64,000 nucleotides of DNA from PHAA01 sp964457945 (GTDB lineage: Bacteria > Bacillota > Syntrophomonadia > Syntrophomonadales > Syntrophomonadaceae): assembly GCA_964457945.1 (NCBI GenBank), contig CAYWFX010000011.1:11207-75206 (forward strand). Direction: 5' to 3'. The position numbers and the translations under genes are program-made. Shown piece after piece: positions 1 through 9,703 of the stretch (position 1 is the stretch's first letter; each line of letters starts with the position of its first letter). The notes beneath the pieces were generated by a model. It searched no databases. It was not told the origin of the DNA and saw only the letters and a list, made by a program, of their open reading frames with translations.

Positions 1-213
1 TTTCTTTTGTCGCCATATAATGTCCCCGGGATAAAAGCAATACATTAATATCCCTTTATCTCTTGCAGCGAGAATCATCTCTTGATTGAATTTGGCACCT
101 TTTCCTGTAGGCAGGGGATATTTCAGATTATTTTTTGGAGTAGTCAGGACACCGACCACCGCTATAGGTTTATTAGTTGATTCAGCATCAGGTTTCATAA
201 CTGTTTTGCTCAT
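1..213 (-). CDS. YheC/YheD-family ATP-grasp protein, N-terminal part (cut by window edge)
   Basis: Only the first 71 codons are inside the window and the frame stays open to base 1. The peptide has the N-terminal pattern of the spore-coat-associated YheC/YheD ATP-grasp family: IAVVGVLT, then GKGAKFNQEMILAARDKGI, then YCFYPGDI. The ATP-grasp catalytic part lies outside. ATG at 213 is preferred over the in-frame ATG at 219 because GGAG sits about 7 bases ahead of it. Two full-length relatives lie at 5842-8563. The family is known from Bacillus spore coats; its reaction is not established. Confidence 0.75.
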   Translation of the reverse strand, partial: MSKTVMKPDAESTNKPIAVVGVLTTPKNNLKYPLPTGKGAKFNQEMILAARDKGILMYCFYPGDIIWRQKK

Positions 214-314
214 TTGCATACTCCATTTGTATTTTCTTGATAGTTCATGATATGAAATATCAAAATACTAGGTGCAAAATGCTCTATCATGATTACCTGT
301 AATTTTTGTCATAT

Positions 315-363
315 AAACGAAAAGGGGACACACCTTCATACCAGGTGTATCCCCTTTTCGTTT
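315..363 (-). terminator. Hairpin terminator after ychF
   Basis: Long inverted repeat (left arm CGAAAAGGGGA, right arm TCCCCTTTTCG, plus an inner ACACCT/AGGTGT stem) just past the ychF stop. On the minus strand it is followed by a T-rich stretch. It probably works in both directions. Confidence 0.75.
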
Positions 364-381
364 ATTTTGTTATTATATTAT

Positions 382-1446
382 CTACACATTAAACCTAAAA
401 TGAACGATTTCCCCGTCCTTAACCACATATTCCTTACCTTCTAATCGGAATAAGCCTTTTTCCTTTATGGCTGCCATACTGCCAAGTTCTTTGAAGACCT
501 GGTAATCAACTACTTCAGCCCTAATAAAGCCTCTTTCAATGTCCGAATGAATCTTACTGGCTGCCTTTCGGGCACTAGTGCCAGCCTCAATAGTCCAGGC
601 CTTTACTTCGTCCTCCCCAACTGTAAAAAAGGAAATCAAGCCTAGGCGCTGGTACATAGTACGGCTTATCTTTACTAGCCCAGTTTCTGTTATTCCTAGT
701 TCTTCCAGAAATATTTCTTTCTCATCTGCTTCTAATTCGGAAATTTCTCTTTCAATACTGGCGGCCACTTCTACTACTGGGATTTGATGTTCTAGTCCGA
801 ATTTGGCAACATCCTCTTTCCTAGGATACAAACCATCTTTTATATCACTTTCGTTTAGATTTAAACAGAGTAGCAGCGGTTTGTTGGTAAGGAATTGGTA
901 GGTGTTCATTACTTCTTGTTCTTCATCATCAATATCAACTGATGAAATCGGCTTTTCATCACCTAAAGCATCCTTTAACCTTTCTAATAAGCCTAACTCC
1001 TTAAGCATTAGACTCCTCTTCTTGTTTTTATTGATCCTGTCGATTCTCTTCTCTATAAGATCTAGATCGGAGAGTAATAATTCATAGCTGATAGTTTCAA
1101 TATCCCGGATGGGGTCAATAGAATCATAAATAAAAGGTACAGATTCATCGTCGAATACTCTGACAACATGCAATAGTGCATCTGCTTTACGTACTGTATC
1201 CAGAAATATAGTGGCACTCTTTTCCGCGCCAGGCATTAGACCGGGTATATCGATTAACTCAAGCTGGGCGTAGGTTGTCTTCTTAGGTTTAAATACTCCT
1301 GACAAATAATCAATTCTCTCATCCGGTACCCTAGCAATGGCAGTATTGGTCTTGCCCTGGCTGTTACCTTTATCCGAGGTTCCAGTCAAAAGTTCAAATA
1401 GTGTAGTCTTACCCACCTGGGGCATTCCAATTAGTCCTAGTTGCAT
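382..1446 (-). CDS. ychF: YchF-like translation-factor P-loop ATPase
   Basis: 354 residues, typical of the YchF branch of Obg-family P-loop proteins. Visible motifs are a Walker A (GMPQVGKTTLF, about 7-17), switch II (DIPGLMPGA, about 66-74) and NLNE near 196-199. NLNE replaces the NKxD of true GTPases and is the known basis for ATP preference in YchF. A coiled-coil insert (about 125-150) and a C-terminal TGS domain (about 265-350, ending RLEGKEYVVKDGEIVHFRFNV) complete the architecture. YchF associates with ribosomes and is linked to redox and stress responses. It ends before a strong hairpin terminator and seems monocistronic. Confidence 0.9.
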   Translation of the reverse strand: MQLGLIGMPQVGKTTLFELLTGTSDKGNSQGKTNTAIARVPDERIDYLSGVFKPKKTTYAQLELIDIPGLMPGAEKSATIFLDTVRKADALLHVVRVFDDESVPFIYDSIDPIRDIETISYELLLSDLDLIEKRIDRINKNKKRSLMLKELGLLERLKDALGDEKPISSVDIDDEEQEVMNTYQFLTNKPLLLCLNLNESDIKDGLYPRKEDVAKFGLEHQIPVVEVAASIEREISELEADEKEIFLEELGITETGLVKISRTMYQRLGLISFFTVGEDEVKAWTIEAGTSARKAASKIHSDIERGFIRAEVVDYQVFKELGSMAAIKEKGLFRLEGKEYVVKDGEIVHFRFNV

Positions 1447-1543
1447 TTTATCTTTTCCTTCCTCAAATCAACCGGAATAATCCGGTAGTTTACATAATAT
1501 TTTTTACGGTCAACTAATAAATCAGTTTATGTTTATTGCCTAT

Positions 1544-2377
1544 TTATAATTTAAAACCAATACCCGATATCGACAATATTATAAATATCCCGGTTACAGC
1601 TAATCCAACCAGCAAAGTCATATAAGCACCCTGGGAACTGAATTGGAAGAGGCGTCCCGCATTACTAATATTAAACATAAACAGAGCCAGTGCCAAAACC
1701 AATAATAGAATAATGAATTTTGGTGCACCGGAACCTGGAAAAAAGATTCCCAGATATGCAGCGAATATCGCCAGGAAAATAACATTCAATTTATAGTAGA
1801 GGTTAAAAAAACGATCTTCCTTTAAAGATTCACCTTTTTCATCCTGGGACATTTTATCCATATCTAAAGTTTTCAATTTTTTTCCTGTTTTGCTTAGCAA
1901 AACCGAAAGAAATTCCTGGTCTGCCGGAGTGATTCCTAATAAAGCATTTTTAGTCTTAAGAAAAACGAAGCCTTTCTCGATATGAGTAGCAAACATGCGG
2001 ACAGATCCCAATATTTTATTTGAATACAAACCGACCATATACCCCGGCCAGGTTGCATTTAGAAATGGGAAAAGATTTGCCTGCCCTTTGATTTCAGTTA
2101 TTTCATCAAATTGATCCCATGTAATCCTTTTTTTATATAACCCCCAGATTATTACTAGAGCATCCTTTTCGATTTTGTATCTCAAGTTAAACGCACCTAA
2201 TATTAAATAAACATAAACAACTAAGAAAAGGTAAGTGGGTATATACAACATAATTTTCAAGGTACGGTCACTGTCATCCAAAGAAAAATTTATCCCCCAT
2301 ATGGTAAAGCCAAAAATCAAAATCCCCATTATCAATCCTACCAAACCACCATATGACTTTATCGGTTTATAAGTCAT
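1544..2377 (-). CDS. Multi-pass membrane protein of unknown function
   Basis: About 277 residues from the preferred ATG at 2377, which has GGAGG 8 bases upstream; an upstream in-frame start at 2401 would overlap the preceding gene. Two hydrophobic segments lie near the N-terminus (GLIMGILIFGFTIWGI and LYIPTYLFLVVYVYLILGAF) and three near the C-terminus. They flank a soluble PH-like stretch with a WGLYKKRITWDQFDEI motif, as in bacterial PH-domain (YdbT/DUF304-like) membrane proteins. The start falls 2 bases after the hbd stop, so the two genes are probably co-transcribed. The function is not recognised. Confidence 0.7.
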   Translation of the reverse strand: MTYKPIKSYGGLVGLIMGILIFGFTIWGINFSLDDSDRTLKIMLYIPTYLFLVVYVYLILGAFNLRYKIEKDALVIIWGLYKKRITWDQFDEITEIKGQANLFPFLNATWPGYMVGLYSNKILGSVRMFATHIEKGFVFLKTKNALLGITPADQEFLSVLLSKTGKKLKTLDMDKMSQDEKGESLKEDRFFNLYYKLNVIFLAIFAAYLGIFFPGSGAPKFIILLLVLALALFMFNISNAGRLFQFSSQGAYMTLLVGLAVTGIFIILSISGIGFKL

Positions 2378-2379
2378 GA

Positions 2380-3258
2380 TTATAATCCTCCTTCTTTGCA
2401 TGGCTTTTGGGGTTCATAATCGTAAAACCCTTTGCCGCACTTCTTACCTAAATAACCGGCCCTAATCATAGTTGAAAGTACTGTGTGCGGCCTATACTTA
2501 GGATCTCTGAATTCATTGTAAAATACTAGTAGGACAGCATAAAGGGTATCCAGCCCTATCATATCAGCCATTTCCAAAGGACCCATAATCATTCCGGCAC
2601 CCAGTTTCATGGCTTTATCTATGCTGGCCTGATCAGCCAGGCCTTCTCCATAAACAAAAATCGCCTCATTTATGTAAGGAACCAATATGCGATTGACAAT
2701 GAACCCAGGGCTTTCACGGTTCACCACCAGATATTCTTTGCCTATCCTGGACACGAACTCACATGCTATATTAACGGTCTCATCTGAAGTTTCCATTCCT
2801 TTTACCAGCTCTACGAGCTTCATTTGTGATACCGGATTCAAGAAATGTAGGCCCATTATCCTGTCGGGTCTTCTGGTTGAAGAAGCGATCTCAGTAATTG
2901 ACAAGGATGAGGTATTGGTTGCCAGGATAGTACCTTCAGAACAAATATTGTCTAACTCATTGAAAATCTGCTTCTTAACTGCGATATTTTCAACCACTGC
3001 TTCAATCACCAGATCAACGTCATTTAACTCAGCTAAATCAATGGTGCCATGAATCCGATTCATTATTGCTGACCTTTTATCTTTATCCAATTCACCCTTC
3101 ATTATCATTTTATCCAGGTTTTTTTCTATTGTAGTGAGACCATCCTTGACCAGTGAATTCTGTAAATCACGCAGTACTACATAATAACCGGCCTCTGCAG
3201 CAACCTGTGCAATACCTGCTCCCATAATTCCAGCACCCAGCACAGCAATCTTTTTCAC
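2380..3258 (-). CDS. hbd: 3-hydroxybutyryl-CoA dehydrogenase
   Basis: 292 residues, the usual length for the clostridial enzyme. It converts acetoacetyl-CoA to (S)-3-hydroxybutyryl-CoA with NAD(P)H, or the reverse during butyrate oxidation. The N-terminal Rossmann fold has GAGIMGAGIAQ (about 8-18). The NTSSLSITEI and GLHFLNPVSQMKLVELV segments carry the conserved catalytic region, including the active-site His. The C-terminal helical domain includes NRILVPYINEAIF and GLDTLYAVL. No other butyrate-pathway genes are adjacent, so the direction of flux cannot be read from context. Confidence 0.93.
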   Translation of the reverse strand: MKKIAVLGAGIMGAGIAQVAAEAGYYVVLRDLQNSLVKDGLTTIEKNLDKMIMKGELDKDKRSAIMNRIHGTIDLAELNDVDLVIEAVVENIAVKKQIFNELDNICSEGTILATNTSSLSITEIASSTRRPDRIMGLHFLNPVSQMKLVELVKGMETSDETVNIACEFVSRIGKEYLVVNRESPGFIVNRILVPYINEAIFVYGEGLADQASIDKAMKLGAGMIMGPLEMADMIGLDTLYAVLLVFYNEFRDPKYRPHTVLSTMIRAGYLGKKCGKGFYDYEPQKPCKEGGL

Positions 3259-3302
3259 TTCACCATTCCCCCCGTTATTTGATAGCCCTTTACCAGGTGT
3301 TA

Positions 3303-4394
3303 TTAATCACCAAAACTGATGCCAATGGCTCTGGCTGCTTCCACCATATCACTTTTGGGGTTAACCTTTTTTTGTTCCTTTATCGCCTCCTGAATAGGGA
3401 CGGTAACAATATTTTGGCCCTGTAGACTTACCATTGTACCATACTCGCCGTTTACCAGTGCCTCAACTGCAGCAACTCCATACCTGACAGATAGTATTCT
3501 ATCGTATGGTATCGGAGAACCGCCTCTCTGCAAATGGCCTAACACTGTTACTCTAGTTTCGATATTACTTAGTTTCTCTATTTGCTGGGCTAGCTGATTA
3601 CCAACCCCACCAAGTCTGATAGGATCATGGCTTTCAGGAACCAGTTTTTGTATCACCAGTTCCCCGCCCAATGGTTTAGCCCCTTCAGCCACCACAATAA
3701 TACTGAACTTTTTTTCATGCCACTGCCGCTGGCGTATTTTGTTGATTATACTTTCGATCTGATAGGGTATTTCTGGTATCAATATTACATGAGCCCCCCC
3801 GGATATACCGGCATGAAGACCAATCCAACCCGCATAGCGTCCCATAACTTCCAGTATCATAACTCGATGATGGGATTCAGCCGTAGTGTGTAGACGGTCC
3901 AAGGCTTCAGAAGCAGTATCCACAGCAGTATTAAATCCAAAAGTTACATCAGTGGCAGACAGATCGTTATCAATAGTCTTAGGAACACCTACTATATTAA
4001 TCCCTTTTTCATAGAAGCGGTCAGCAATAGATAAACTCCCGTCTCCTCCTATGACAATAAGGCCATCCAAACCCAGTTCATTAAGATGAGATATAGCCCG
4101 ATCAGATTGATCCGAAAATATCTCCTGACCATCCTTAAAACCTAGGAAATTAAAAGGATCATCCCGATTACTGCTTCCCAGTATCGTTCCGCCTCGATAT
4201 CCGATTCCCGAAATAGCTTTCAAATCAAGATGAACGTAATTATTCTCAACTAATCCCTTAAAGCCATCCAGGAATCCAACCACTTCCATCCCATATTTGC
4301 TTATTGCTGATTTGGTAACGGCTCGTATTACAGCATTCAGTCCCGGGCAGTCTCCTCCCCCGGTTAGTACACCGATTCTACTTAATTTGCCCAT
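3303..4394 (-). CDS. pfkA: 6-phosphofructokinase, mixed-signature (group III) type
   Basis: 363 residues. It phosphorylates fructose 6-phosphate in glycolysis. GGGDCPGLN is the nucleotide loop, GGDGSL the phosphate-donor site, PKTIDNDL the catalytic loop and GYAGW/MGRYAG the substrate region. The Gly in GGDGS predicts ATP use, since PPi enzymes have GGDD. The Lys in PKTIDND, where ATP enzymes such as E. coli PfkA have Gly, is typical of PPi and group III enzymes. This Gly/Lys combination is known from group III PFKs, many of which are ATP-dependent. Donor specificity is therefore inferred. A clear AGGAGG-type site precedes the ATG. Confidence 0.9.
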   Translation of the reverse strand: MGKLSRIGVLTGGGDCPGLNAVIRAVTKSAISKYGMEVVGFLDGFKGLVENNYVHLDLKAISGIGYRGGTILGSSNRDDPFNFLGFKDGQEIFSDQSDRAISHLNELGLDGLIVIGGDGSLSIADRFYEKGINIVGVPKTIDNDLSATDVTFGFNTAVDTASEALDRLHTTAESHHRVMILEVMGRYAGWIGLHAGISGGAHVILIPEIPYQIESIINKIRQRQWHEKKFSIIVVAEGAKPLGGELVIQKLVPESHDPIRLGGVGNQLAQQIEKLSNIETRVTVLGHLQRGGSPIPYDRILSVRYGVAAVEALVNGEYGTMVSLQGQNIVTVPIQEAIKEQKKVNPKSDMVEAARAIGISFGD

Positions 4395-4464
4395 AGTTCA
4401 GCCTCCTTTTCCTTTTTCTATGAAGCAACAAACAATTGATTTATAAATCTCCTTATTGAAAAGC

Positions 4465-4485
4465 AAGGTAGGGTTGTCCTACCTT
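4465..4485 (-). terminator. Hairpin between htrA and pfk
   Basis: Perfect 8-bp inverted repeat (AAGGTAGG / CCTACCTT, 5-base loop) downstream of the htrA stop, followed on the minus strand by a short T run. Probable terminator of htrA. Confidence 0.6.
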
Positions 4486-4544
4486 ACCCCACCTTACTTT
4501 TTGTTTCTATTATGTTTACTTCGCCAAGTATTTCTGTTTCCCTT

Positions 4545-5699
4545 TTAAAACTTAGGCTTTTCTGCCAGAGTTAACGGTAAAGCTAGGGGAATACCTCCCC
4601 TCATTACATGAACCGTAATTTTGGCGGTTACCTGCTGGGTCTTTAAAAATTCCTGCAACTGATCATAATTGCCAGTCTGAGTATCGTTGAGACTAATAAT
4701 CACATCGTTTTTCCTAATACCGGCTTTCTCTGCTGGTCCCCCAGCTACAACATCAGTTACAATAACCCCGGAGTTAGGAATGTGATTGCTAGCTGCAAAA
4801 TTGGCATCCATGACCTGTAGTAAAACTCCCATATAGGGAATTGATGGGCGTGATACTTTACCTTTTTGAATTAACTCGTCAATTACATCCTTAGCAGTAT
4901 TTACAGAAATAGCAAAGCCTATTCCCTGGGCTTGTGCGTTCACCGCGGTATTTATACCAATTACCTGCCCCTGAGTATTCAAGAGCGGGCCTCCACTATT
5001 TCCCGGATTAATAGCTGCATCGGTCTGGATTAGATTCTTATAAACCCGATCTTCAATGTTCATGGGCCTACCTTTAGCGCTTACCACTCCCACCGTAACC
5101 GTATGATCCAGGCCATAGGGGTTACCAATGGCAACTACCCACTCCCCTGCTCTAATCTGGTTAGAGTCACCTAGAACCATAGGAGTAAACTCCCTATTAG
5201 CGTCAATTTTCAAAACAGCTAAATCCAACTCATAGTCCTGCCCTACCACTTGGGCGGGAAAATTGCTCTCGCTGCCGGCAATTTTGACTGTAATCGTCGT
5301 AGCATTATCTATGACATGCTGGTTAGTAAGAACATAACCATCAGCGCTAATAATAAAGCCTGTCCCAATACCCTTCTGAACATTTTGGCGTGGTCTAGGA
5401 GTATTGTTACCGAAAAACTGCCGGAAAAATGGGTCATTAAAAAAGACATCATTACCACCACTTATTACTGCGCTCGTTTCTATATTTACTACTGAAGGGC
5501 TTACCTTTTCCACCATATCCGCTATATTGCTTGGCCCTATTATGACTGGGCTGGCAATGCTTGGCAAGCTCTTATCCTGTTCGGCATTAGCCATAAAAAA
5601 CGTGTTTTTAAATATCAACAACGTGCCCGCCAATAAAACCACCAAGACTAAAATCAACGATGTTTTGAGTGCTTTTGATGTTCTCCGTTCTTCATTCAT
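4545..5699 (-). CDS. htrA: HtrA/DegP-type membrane-anchored serine protease
   Basis: 384 residues. The N-terminal transmembrane anchor is at about 15-35 (LILVLVVLLAGTLLIF). A trypsin-like domain carries the triad in TNQHVI (His), ELDLAVLKI (Asp) and GNSGGPLL (Ser). One PDZ domain follows (about 285-375, IPNSGVIVTDVVAGGPAEKAGI). This is the standard Firmicute HtrA layout for envelope protein quality control. The region between anchor and protease (FFNDPFFRQFFGN) is the usual linker. It is a single-gene unit with a hairpin after it, and its context gives no specific substrate. Confidence 0.92.
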   Translation of the reverse strand: MNEERRTSKALKTSLILVLVVLLAGTLLIFKNTFFMANAEQDKSLPSIASPVIIGPSNIADMVEKVSPSVVNIETSAVISGGNDVFFNDPFFRQFFGNNTPRPRQNVQKGIGTGFIISADGYVLTNQHVIDNATTITVKIAGSESNFPAQVVGQDYELDLAVLKIDANREFTPMVLGDSNQIRAGEWVVAIGNPYGLDHTVTVGVVSAKGRPMNIEDRVYKNLIQTDAAINPGNSGGPLLNTQGQVIGINTAVNAQAQGIGFAISVNTAKDVIDELIQKGKVSRPSIPYMGVLLQVMDANFAASNHIPNSGVIVTDVVAGGPAEKAGIRKNDVIISLNDTQTGNYDQLQEFLKTQQVTAKITVHVMRGGIPLALPLTLAEKPKF

Positions 5700-5841
5700 A
5701 ACTATTCTCCTTTCCAGTTATCATTATTTTTCTCAAATATATATTACCACTGAGCCATTTACTTTTGAAATACAAAATTGGAATGTAGATAGTAAAACAG
5801 TTATATTTTATTATGTGTTTAGAACTATATCTTCAAAAAGT

Positions 5842-7194
5842 CTATTGGCGATTTTTGAAACCGGCCAGGTGAATAGCATATTGCAAGGGTCTTCTAAAGG
5901 TATTGCGAACGATACCCTGAGACAACTCGGTTTCAGTAGTTTTTCGTGGTTTGGAGTTTACTTCGATCAACCAAAACTTGCCTCCTTTATCAATGCCGAT
6001 ATCCAGCCCTAGCTCACCATATAGCTTTTTACTGGACGATTCCAGGGTAACCGCCACCATATTACACAGATTTCTTAACTCTTCATGTTTATCTTCAATC
6101 AGTTTTTTATTTCTTTTCATGATGCTGGCAAAAACTCTTTTGCTGGTTTCAGCTCTCCCCCCTCGGCTTAGGTTGGCGATGCTGCTTCCCCTTGGTGCTA
6201 CTCGGACAAACTGTTTAGTTATTTTCCATTCTCCCTCATAGTTTTTCTGGTATATGATACGAATATCAAATGGTGATTCTTGAAATGTAGACAAGTTTAG
6301 TCCTTGTTGAACGATATAGGGCTTGCCTTTTCTGGCCAGCCGGCTTCTTTTCATAAAATCTGCACTGTTATCCGCATGCCCTGCATGCCTTCCTTTTCTA
6401 TAGACCGTATACTGCAGCTTGCCCTTATCATTGCAGATTACTTTGATGATACCGTTGCCTTGACTGCCATTACAGGGTTTCAAATAGAGGGTTTTGTGCC
6501 TCATTATCATATCTTTCATGCTAGAAGCACTTAACAGTTGAGTTTCTGGCAAGTATGGTATCAGGTCCTCATTGGCAACTAGTAATTTGTGTACTTTCCA
6601 TTTGTTTAAGAAAGAAGGATTAAAATATTTTAAATGCGGTAAATTCATCAGCTTCCTTTTAGTGTTTTTTATCCCGGCCCTAGCCTCACCAGTGCGGCTG
6701 GATATGCGGTCATATATTACATCAGGAAGCGGATAAAGTGAAGATTTCCAAATACCTCGATCCGGGCTCAATTGATGATATATAAATCCCCGAGTAGTTT
6801 TGCTGGTCCAGTTAATTGAATTGGGAGTAAAAAAATAGACTTGCGCCGGTAATTGCTTACCAATTTTACTAAGAAATATTAACTCGGCTTGCACACTTTT
6901 AGGATCAAATTCAGGCTCGTTGGGTAAGAAGCTGGTTAAAATGCCAATGGTTGGTCCAATATGAATCATCTCTAGTTCCTGGTCATAACGAATCTGCAGT
7001 GCTTTTCTTCGACTCAGGCATAGAGCTTTTGCCAGTTTCGGAGAAAGCATGTAACTGGTTAGCTTGCCATTTTTAACGACTAATGTACTGGTCACCACTT
7101 TAACTCCTACTCTGACTTTTATCGTGCTTACCAGTGGTATATCCAGTTTATTGATTAGAGCATCTGCCATGATAATCTGTCCCACAGTACTCAT
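5842..7194 (-). CDS. YheC/YheD-family ATP-grasp spore-coat-type protein
   Basis: About 450 residues from the ATG at 7194, which has AAAGGTAGG upstream and lies 7 bases after the previous gene's stop. A longer in-frame start at 7287 would overlap that gene. The C-terminal ATP-grasp part is visible: LKPCNGSQGNGIIKV (Lys plus glycine-rich loop), PFDIRIIYQ, and ELGLDIGIDKGGKFWLIEVNSKP, which holds acidic and Asn metal-binding residues. The N-terminal half is the YheC/D-specific domain. It is a tandem paralogue of the next gene. The family is associated with the spore coat; its substrate is unknown. Confidence 0.85.
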   Translation of the reverse strand: MSTVGQIIMADALINKLDIPLVSTIKVRVGVKVVTSTLVVKNGKLTSYMLSPKLAKALCLSRRKALQIRYDQELEMIHIGPTIGILTSFLPNEPEFDPKSVQAELIFLSKIGKQLPAQVYFFTPNSINWTSKTTRGFIYHQLSPDRGIWKSSLYPLPDVIYDRISSRTGEARAGIKNTKRKLMNLPHLKYFNPSFLNKWKVHKLLVANEDLIPYLPETQLLSASSMKDMIMRHKTLYLKPCNGSQGNGIIKVICNDKGKLQYTVYRKGRHAGHADNSADFMKRSRLARKGKPYIVQQGLNLSTFQESPFDIRIIYQKNYEGEWKITKQFVRVAPRGSSIANLSRGGRAETSKRVFASIMKRNKKLIEDKHEELRNLCNMVAVTLESSSKKLYGELGLDIGIDKGGKFWLIEVNSKPRKTTETELSQGIVRNTFRRPLQYAIHLAGFKNRQ

Positions 7195-7201
7195 GCTATG
7201 C

Positions 7202-8563
7202 CTACCTTTCCTGGCTGAAACCAGCCAGATAGCGTGCATATAAAAGGGGTCTTTGAACTGATCTAAGGCGGGTAGCAGGTTCACCAATTAAGGTGAATAC
7301 CTGCCGAGCTGGTCTCAGGTTGGCCTCTATAAACCATATTTTTCCAGTGTTATCAATTCCGATATCAATACCCAGTTCTCCCATACTCGATGTACTGGCT
7401 TCCAAGGCCCGAGCCGCTTCTATGGAAAGATAGTTTATCTCGGTCAGTATTCGTTCTCTTTGTATAGGGTCACTAAATTTTTTAACCAGTACTTTTTCTA
7501 CTTTGCTTGCGCTTCCACCCGAAAAGATATTACTGGTTATTGAGCCTCTTCTTCCAATACGACAGGCTTTGCCGGTAATTAACCATTTTCCGGTATGGTC
7601 TTTTTGCACCAGGATGCGTACATCGACTAAATTGCCATCTACTCTTAATAGATTAATGCGCTGCTGAACGATATAGTCCTGCTTGCCCATAAACCTGCTT
7701 AATCTATGCCGCAGACCATTTATTCCATTAGAGGTCCCTATGCGCGGTTGGGAGCTCGCTTGGTATTGGTAATCATACATATTGGATTTTTTTCTTTTTA
7801 GTACTCTGATTATATTTCTTCCCTTTGAGCCGTTAACTGGCTTTAGATAGACTGCGCCATATTTTCTCAGCATCCGATCTATATGGTGAAAACTTGTTAC
7901 CAGGCAGGTATCTGGTAGATAGGAGCTTAAAGTGGGATGCCCGGATAATATTTTATGGTTTTCCCATTTTCCAATCACAGTTGGGTTAATGAACTTACAC
8001 CCCAGGGATTGCATTTTTTTGCGTATCTGCAATTTGGGCTTAGAATATCCTGCCTCACGTGGGTAAACAACATCGGGGATCGGAAACACACCTCTTTTCC
8101 AACCACCTTTTCCATAAGTATAGCCATTAATGTTTTTTTTGCTAAAGTTAACGCTATTTGTGCTAAATGCAAAACAAATTTGTCCCATTGCCGTTCCAAA
8201 CTTAATTAACTGGCTTATGAAAAAGCTCTGACTTCCGAAGGGGCGACTACTATCGCTGCCACTATCAACCATGATTCCAACTACCGGGCCTAAATGTATT
8301 CCTTCATCATTTCTACATATTCCATATTTACTAGAAGCTGATAAATGTAATTGCTTCAGAACACTCACGCTGATATTCATGTTCCTTCCAGATATTTGGC
8401 GACCCATGCTTATTTTTTGTGGAGTGGATAGTCGGCCTGCATAAAGAGTTATTTTATCCCCTTCCTGTAAACCTAACGCCTCAGCAATTTCGGTGCCCAT
8501 GAATAAGTTGCCTCTGCTTAACCGAGGATTTCTATGGGCTATAACTGTGCGAAATTTTTGCAT
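7202..8563 (-). CDS. YheC/YheD-family ATP-grasp spore-coat-type protein
   Basis: 453 residues, first gene of a two-gene unit with its paralogue at 5842-7194. GGAGG lies about 8 bases before the ATG. ATP-grasp motifs are LKPVNGSKGRNIIRV, VDVRILVQ and ELGIDIGIDNTGKIWFIEANLRP. The N-terminal domain (about 1-180) is YheC/D-specific. Gene order and similarity suggest local duplication; a third relative is cut by the left window edge. The role in spore formation is taken from the Bacillus family. Confidence 0.85.
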   Translation of the reverse strand: MQKFRTVIAHRNPRLSRGNLFMGTEIAEALGLQEGDKITLYAGRLSTPQKISMGRQISGRNMNISVSVLKQLHLSASSKYGICRNDEGIHLGPVVGIMVDSGSDSSRPFGSQSFFISQLIKFGTAMGQICFAFSTNSVNFSKKNINGYTYGKGGWKRGVFPIPDVVYPREAGYSKPKLQIRKKMQSLGCKFINPTVIGKWENHKILSGHPTLSSYLPDTCLVTSFHHIDRMLRKYGAVYLKPVNGSKGRNIIRVLKRKKSNMYDYQYQASSQPRIGTSNGINGLRHRLSRFMGKQDYIVQQRINLLRVDGNLVDVRILVQKDHTGKWLITGKACRIGRRGSITSNIFSGGSASKVEKVLVKKFSDPIQRERILTEINYLSIEAARALEASTSSMGELGIDIGIDNTGKIWFIEANLRPARQVFTLIGEPATRLRSVQRPLLYARYLAGFSQER

Positions 8564-8682
8564 TACTTTACCTCCACTTTAAATTCCTTAATCTTAAGAT
8601 ATGAAAACCCTGTTATGCATGTGCATATTGTATAGATACTTCTCGTAATAGCCTGATTTCCTTAAATTGTATGTCTAACGTA

Positions 8683-8709
8683 TTAACAGTTCTTGTTTTT
8701 TGCTATAAT
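8683..8709 (+). promoter_or_regulatory. Candidate sigma-A promoter for the plus-strand pair
   Basis: TTAACA and a perfect TATAAT lie 15 bases apart, with a second overlapping TATAAT-like box 5 bases further on. They sit about 95 bases ahead of the 8804 gene in the divergent intergenic region. The spacing is short, so the -35 call is weak while the -10 is good. Confidence 0.45.
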
Positions 8710-8803
8710 ATAATCAGTCAAACACGGTAACATATGATATTTACATAATAATTTCATTGGCCACTTCTGTTTTTTATATTTAGTTATTGAAAGGAGTTAT
8801 ACA

Positions 8804-9679
8804 ATGGAAGCGAATATGGAAGTAAATGACGAATTAAAGGCTCGGATTAAGCAATTTTGTCAGGATGCTGGTGTGGATATTATAGGTTTTACTTCGGTAG
8901 AGCGATGGAATGAATATGATGAAGTCCCTGTTGATTTCCGACCGCAGGCCCTATGGGAACCAGCACGAACTGTAATTGTTCTGGGGGTTGGTATGCCATT
9001 ACCAATTGTTGAAACCACCCCTTCCATATTGCATAAAGAAACTTATGATACCGCCAACCGTACCCTGGATAGCATGGCGTTCAATCTGGTTCGTTTCTTA
9101 AACCGTCTGGGACATGCTGCATACTTTTTTACCCGCGACGGTTTTGGAAGCTTAAGGCTCTTGAAGGATAGACCTCAGGCTGCTTTTGGACATATAATAG
9201 CTGCCAAGTATGCAGGTCTAGGCACCGTCGGCCTCAGTAATTGTCTGCTTACTCCTGAGTTTGGCTCGCGGGTACGTTTTGTATCCATTTTCACCTCGGC
9301 AGTCTTGTCATCTGACCCGATTATCGAGAAGGATATATGTATAAAGTGCGAGACCTGTGCGAAATGTTGTCCAGTGGATGCCTTGACTCTCCGCGAAGAC
9401 CAGTTTAAAGGTGATTATAATGTGATGGCGTGCCTGGACCGGCATATGGAATTAACCGGACAAAAAGCCTATCCTTGTGGAATCTGCACCAAGGTATGTC
9501 CCATAGGGAAAGATCGCCTTCTATACAAACAGAAAGGGATTGTGAAAAAATACCTGCAAGAAGAGGAAGCCCTGGCTGCCAATCCCAATGACCCAGCTTA
9601 TAAAACATGGACTCATGTCCGTAAATATGGCAGTTGGAACAAGGACTACCCTCGCGATGGTGAGCTAGTAAAAAAATGA
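8804..9679 (+). CDS. QueG-like double [4Fe-4S] protein
   Basis: 291 residues. The N-terminal part (about 15-175) matches the epoxyqueuosine-reductase/COG1600 family (VIGFTSVERW, WEPARTVIVLGVGMPLP, AAKYAGLGTVGLSN). It is followed by two ferredoxin clusters, CIKCETCAKCCPVDAL (about 183-198) and CGICTKVCPIGKD (about 224-236). True QueG uses cobalamin to make queuosine. This protein is shorter and belongs to an Fe-S-rich subgroup common in anaerobes, so queuosine synthesis is not assured. GGAG lies 8 bases before the ATG. It is followed closely by the cupin gene and is likely co-transcribed with it. Confidence 0.75.
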   Translation: MEANMEVNDELKARIKQFCQDAGVDIIGFTSVERWNEYDEVPVDFRPQALWEPARTVIVLGVGMPLPIVETTPSILHKETYDTANRTLDSMAFNLVRFLNRLGHAAYFFTRDGFGSLRLLKDRPQAAFGHIIAAKYAGLGTVGLSNCLLTPEFGSRVRFVSIFTSAVLSSDPIIEKDICIKCETCAKCCPVDALTLREDQFKGDYNVMACLDRHMELTGQKAYPCGICTKVCPIGKDRLLYKQKGIVKKYLQEEEALAANPNDPAYKTWTHVRKYGSWNKDYPRDGELVKK

Positions 9680-9703
9680 TATATAGATAGGGGGAAAAGA
9701 GAA

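Noticed and set aside
1471..1486. ACCGGAATAATCCGGT palindrome upstream of ychF
   Set aside because: A short palindrome without a second occurrence next to a promoter; too little to call an operator.
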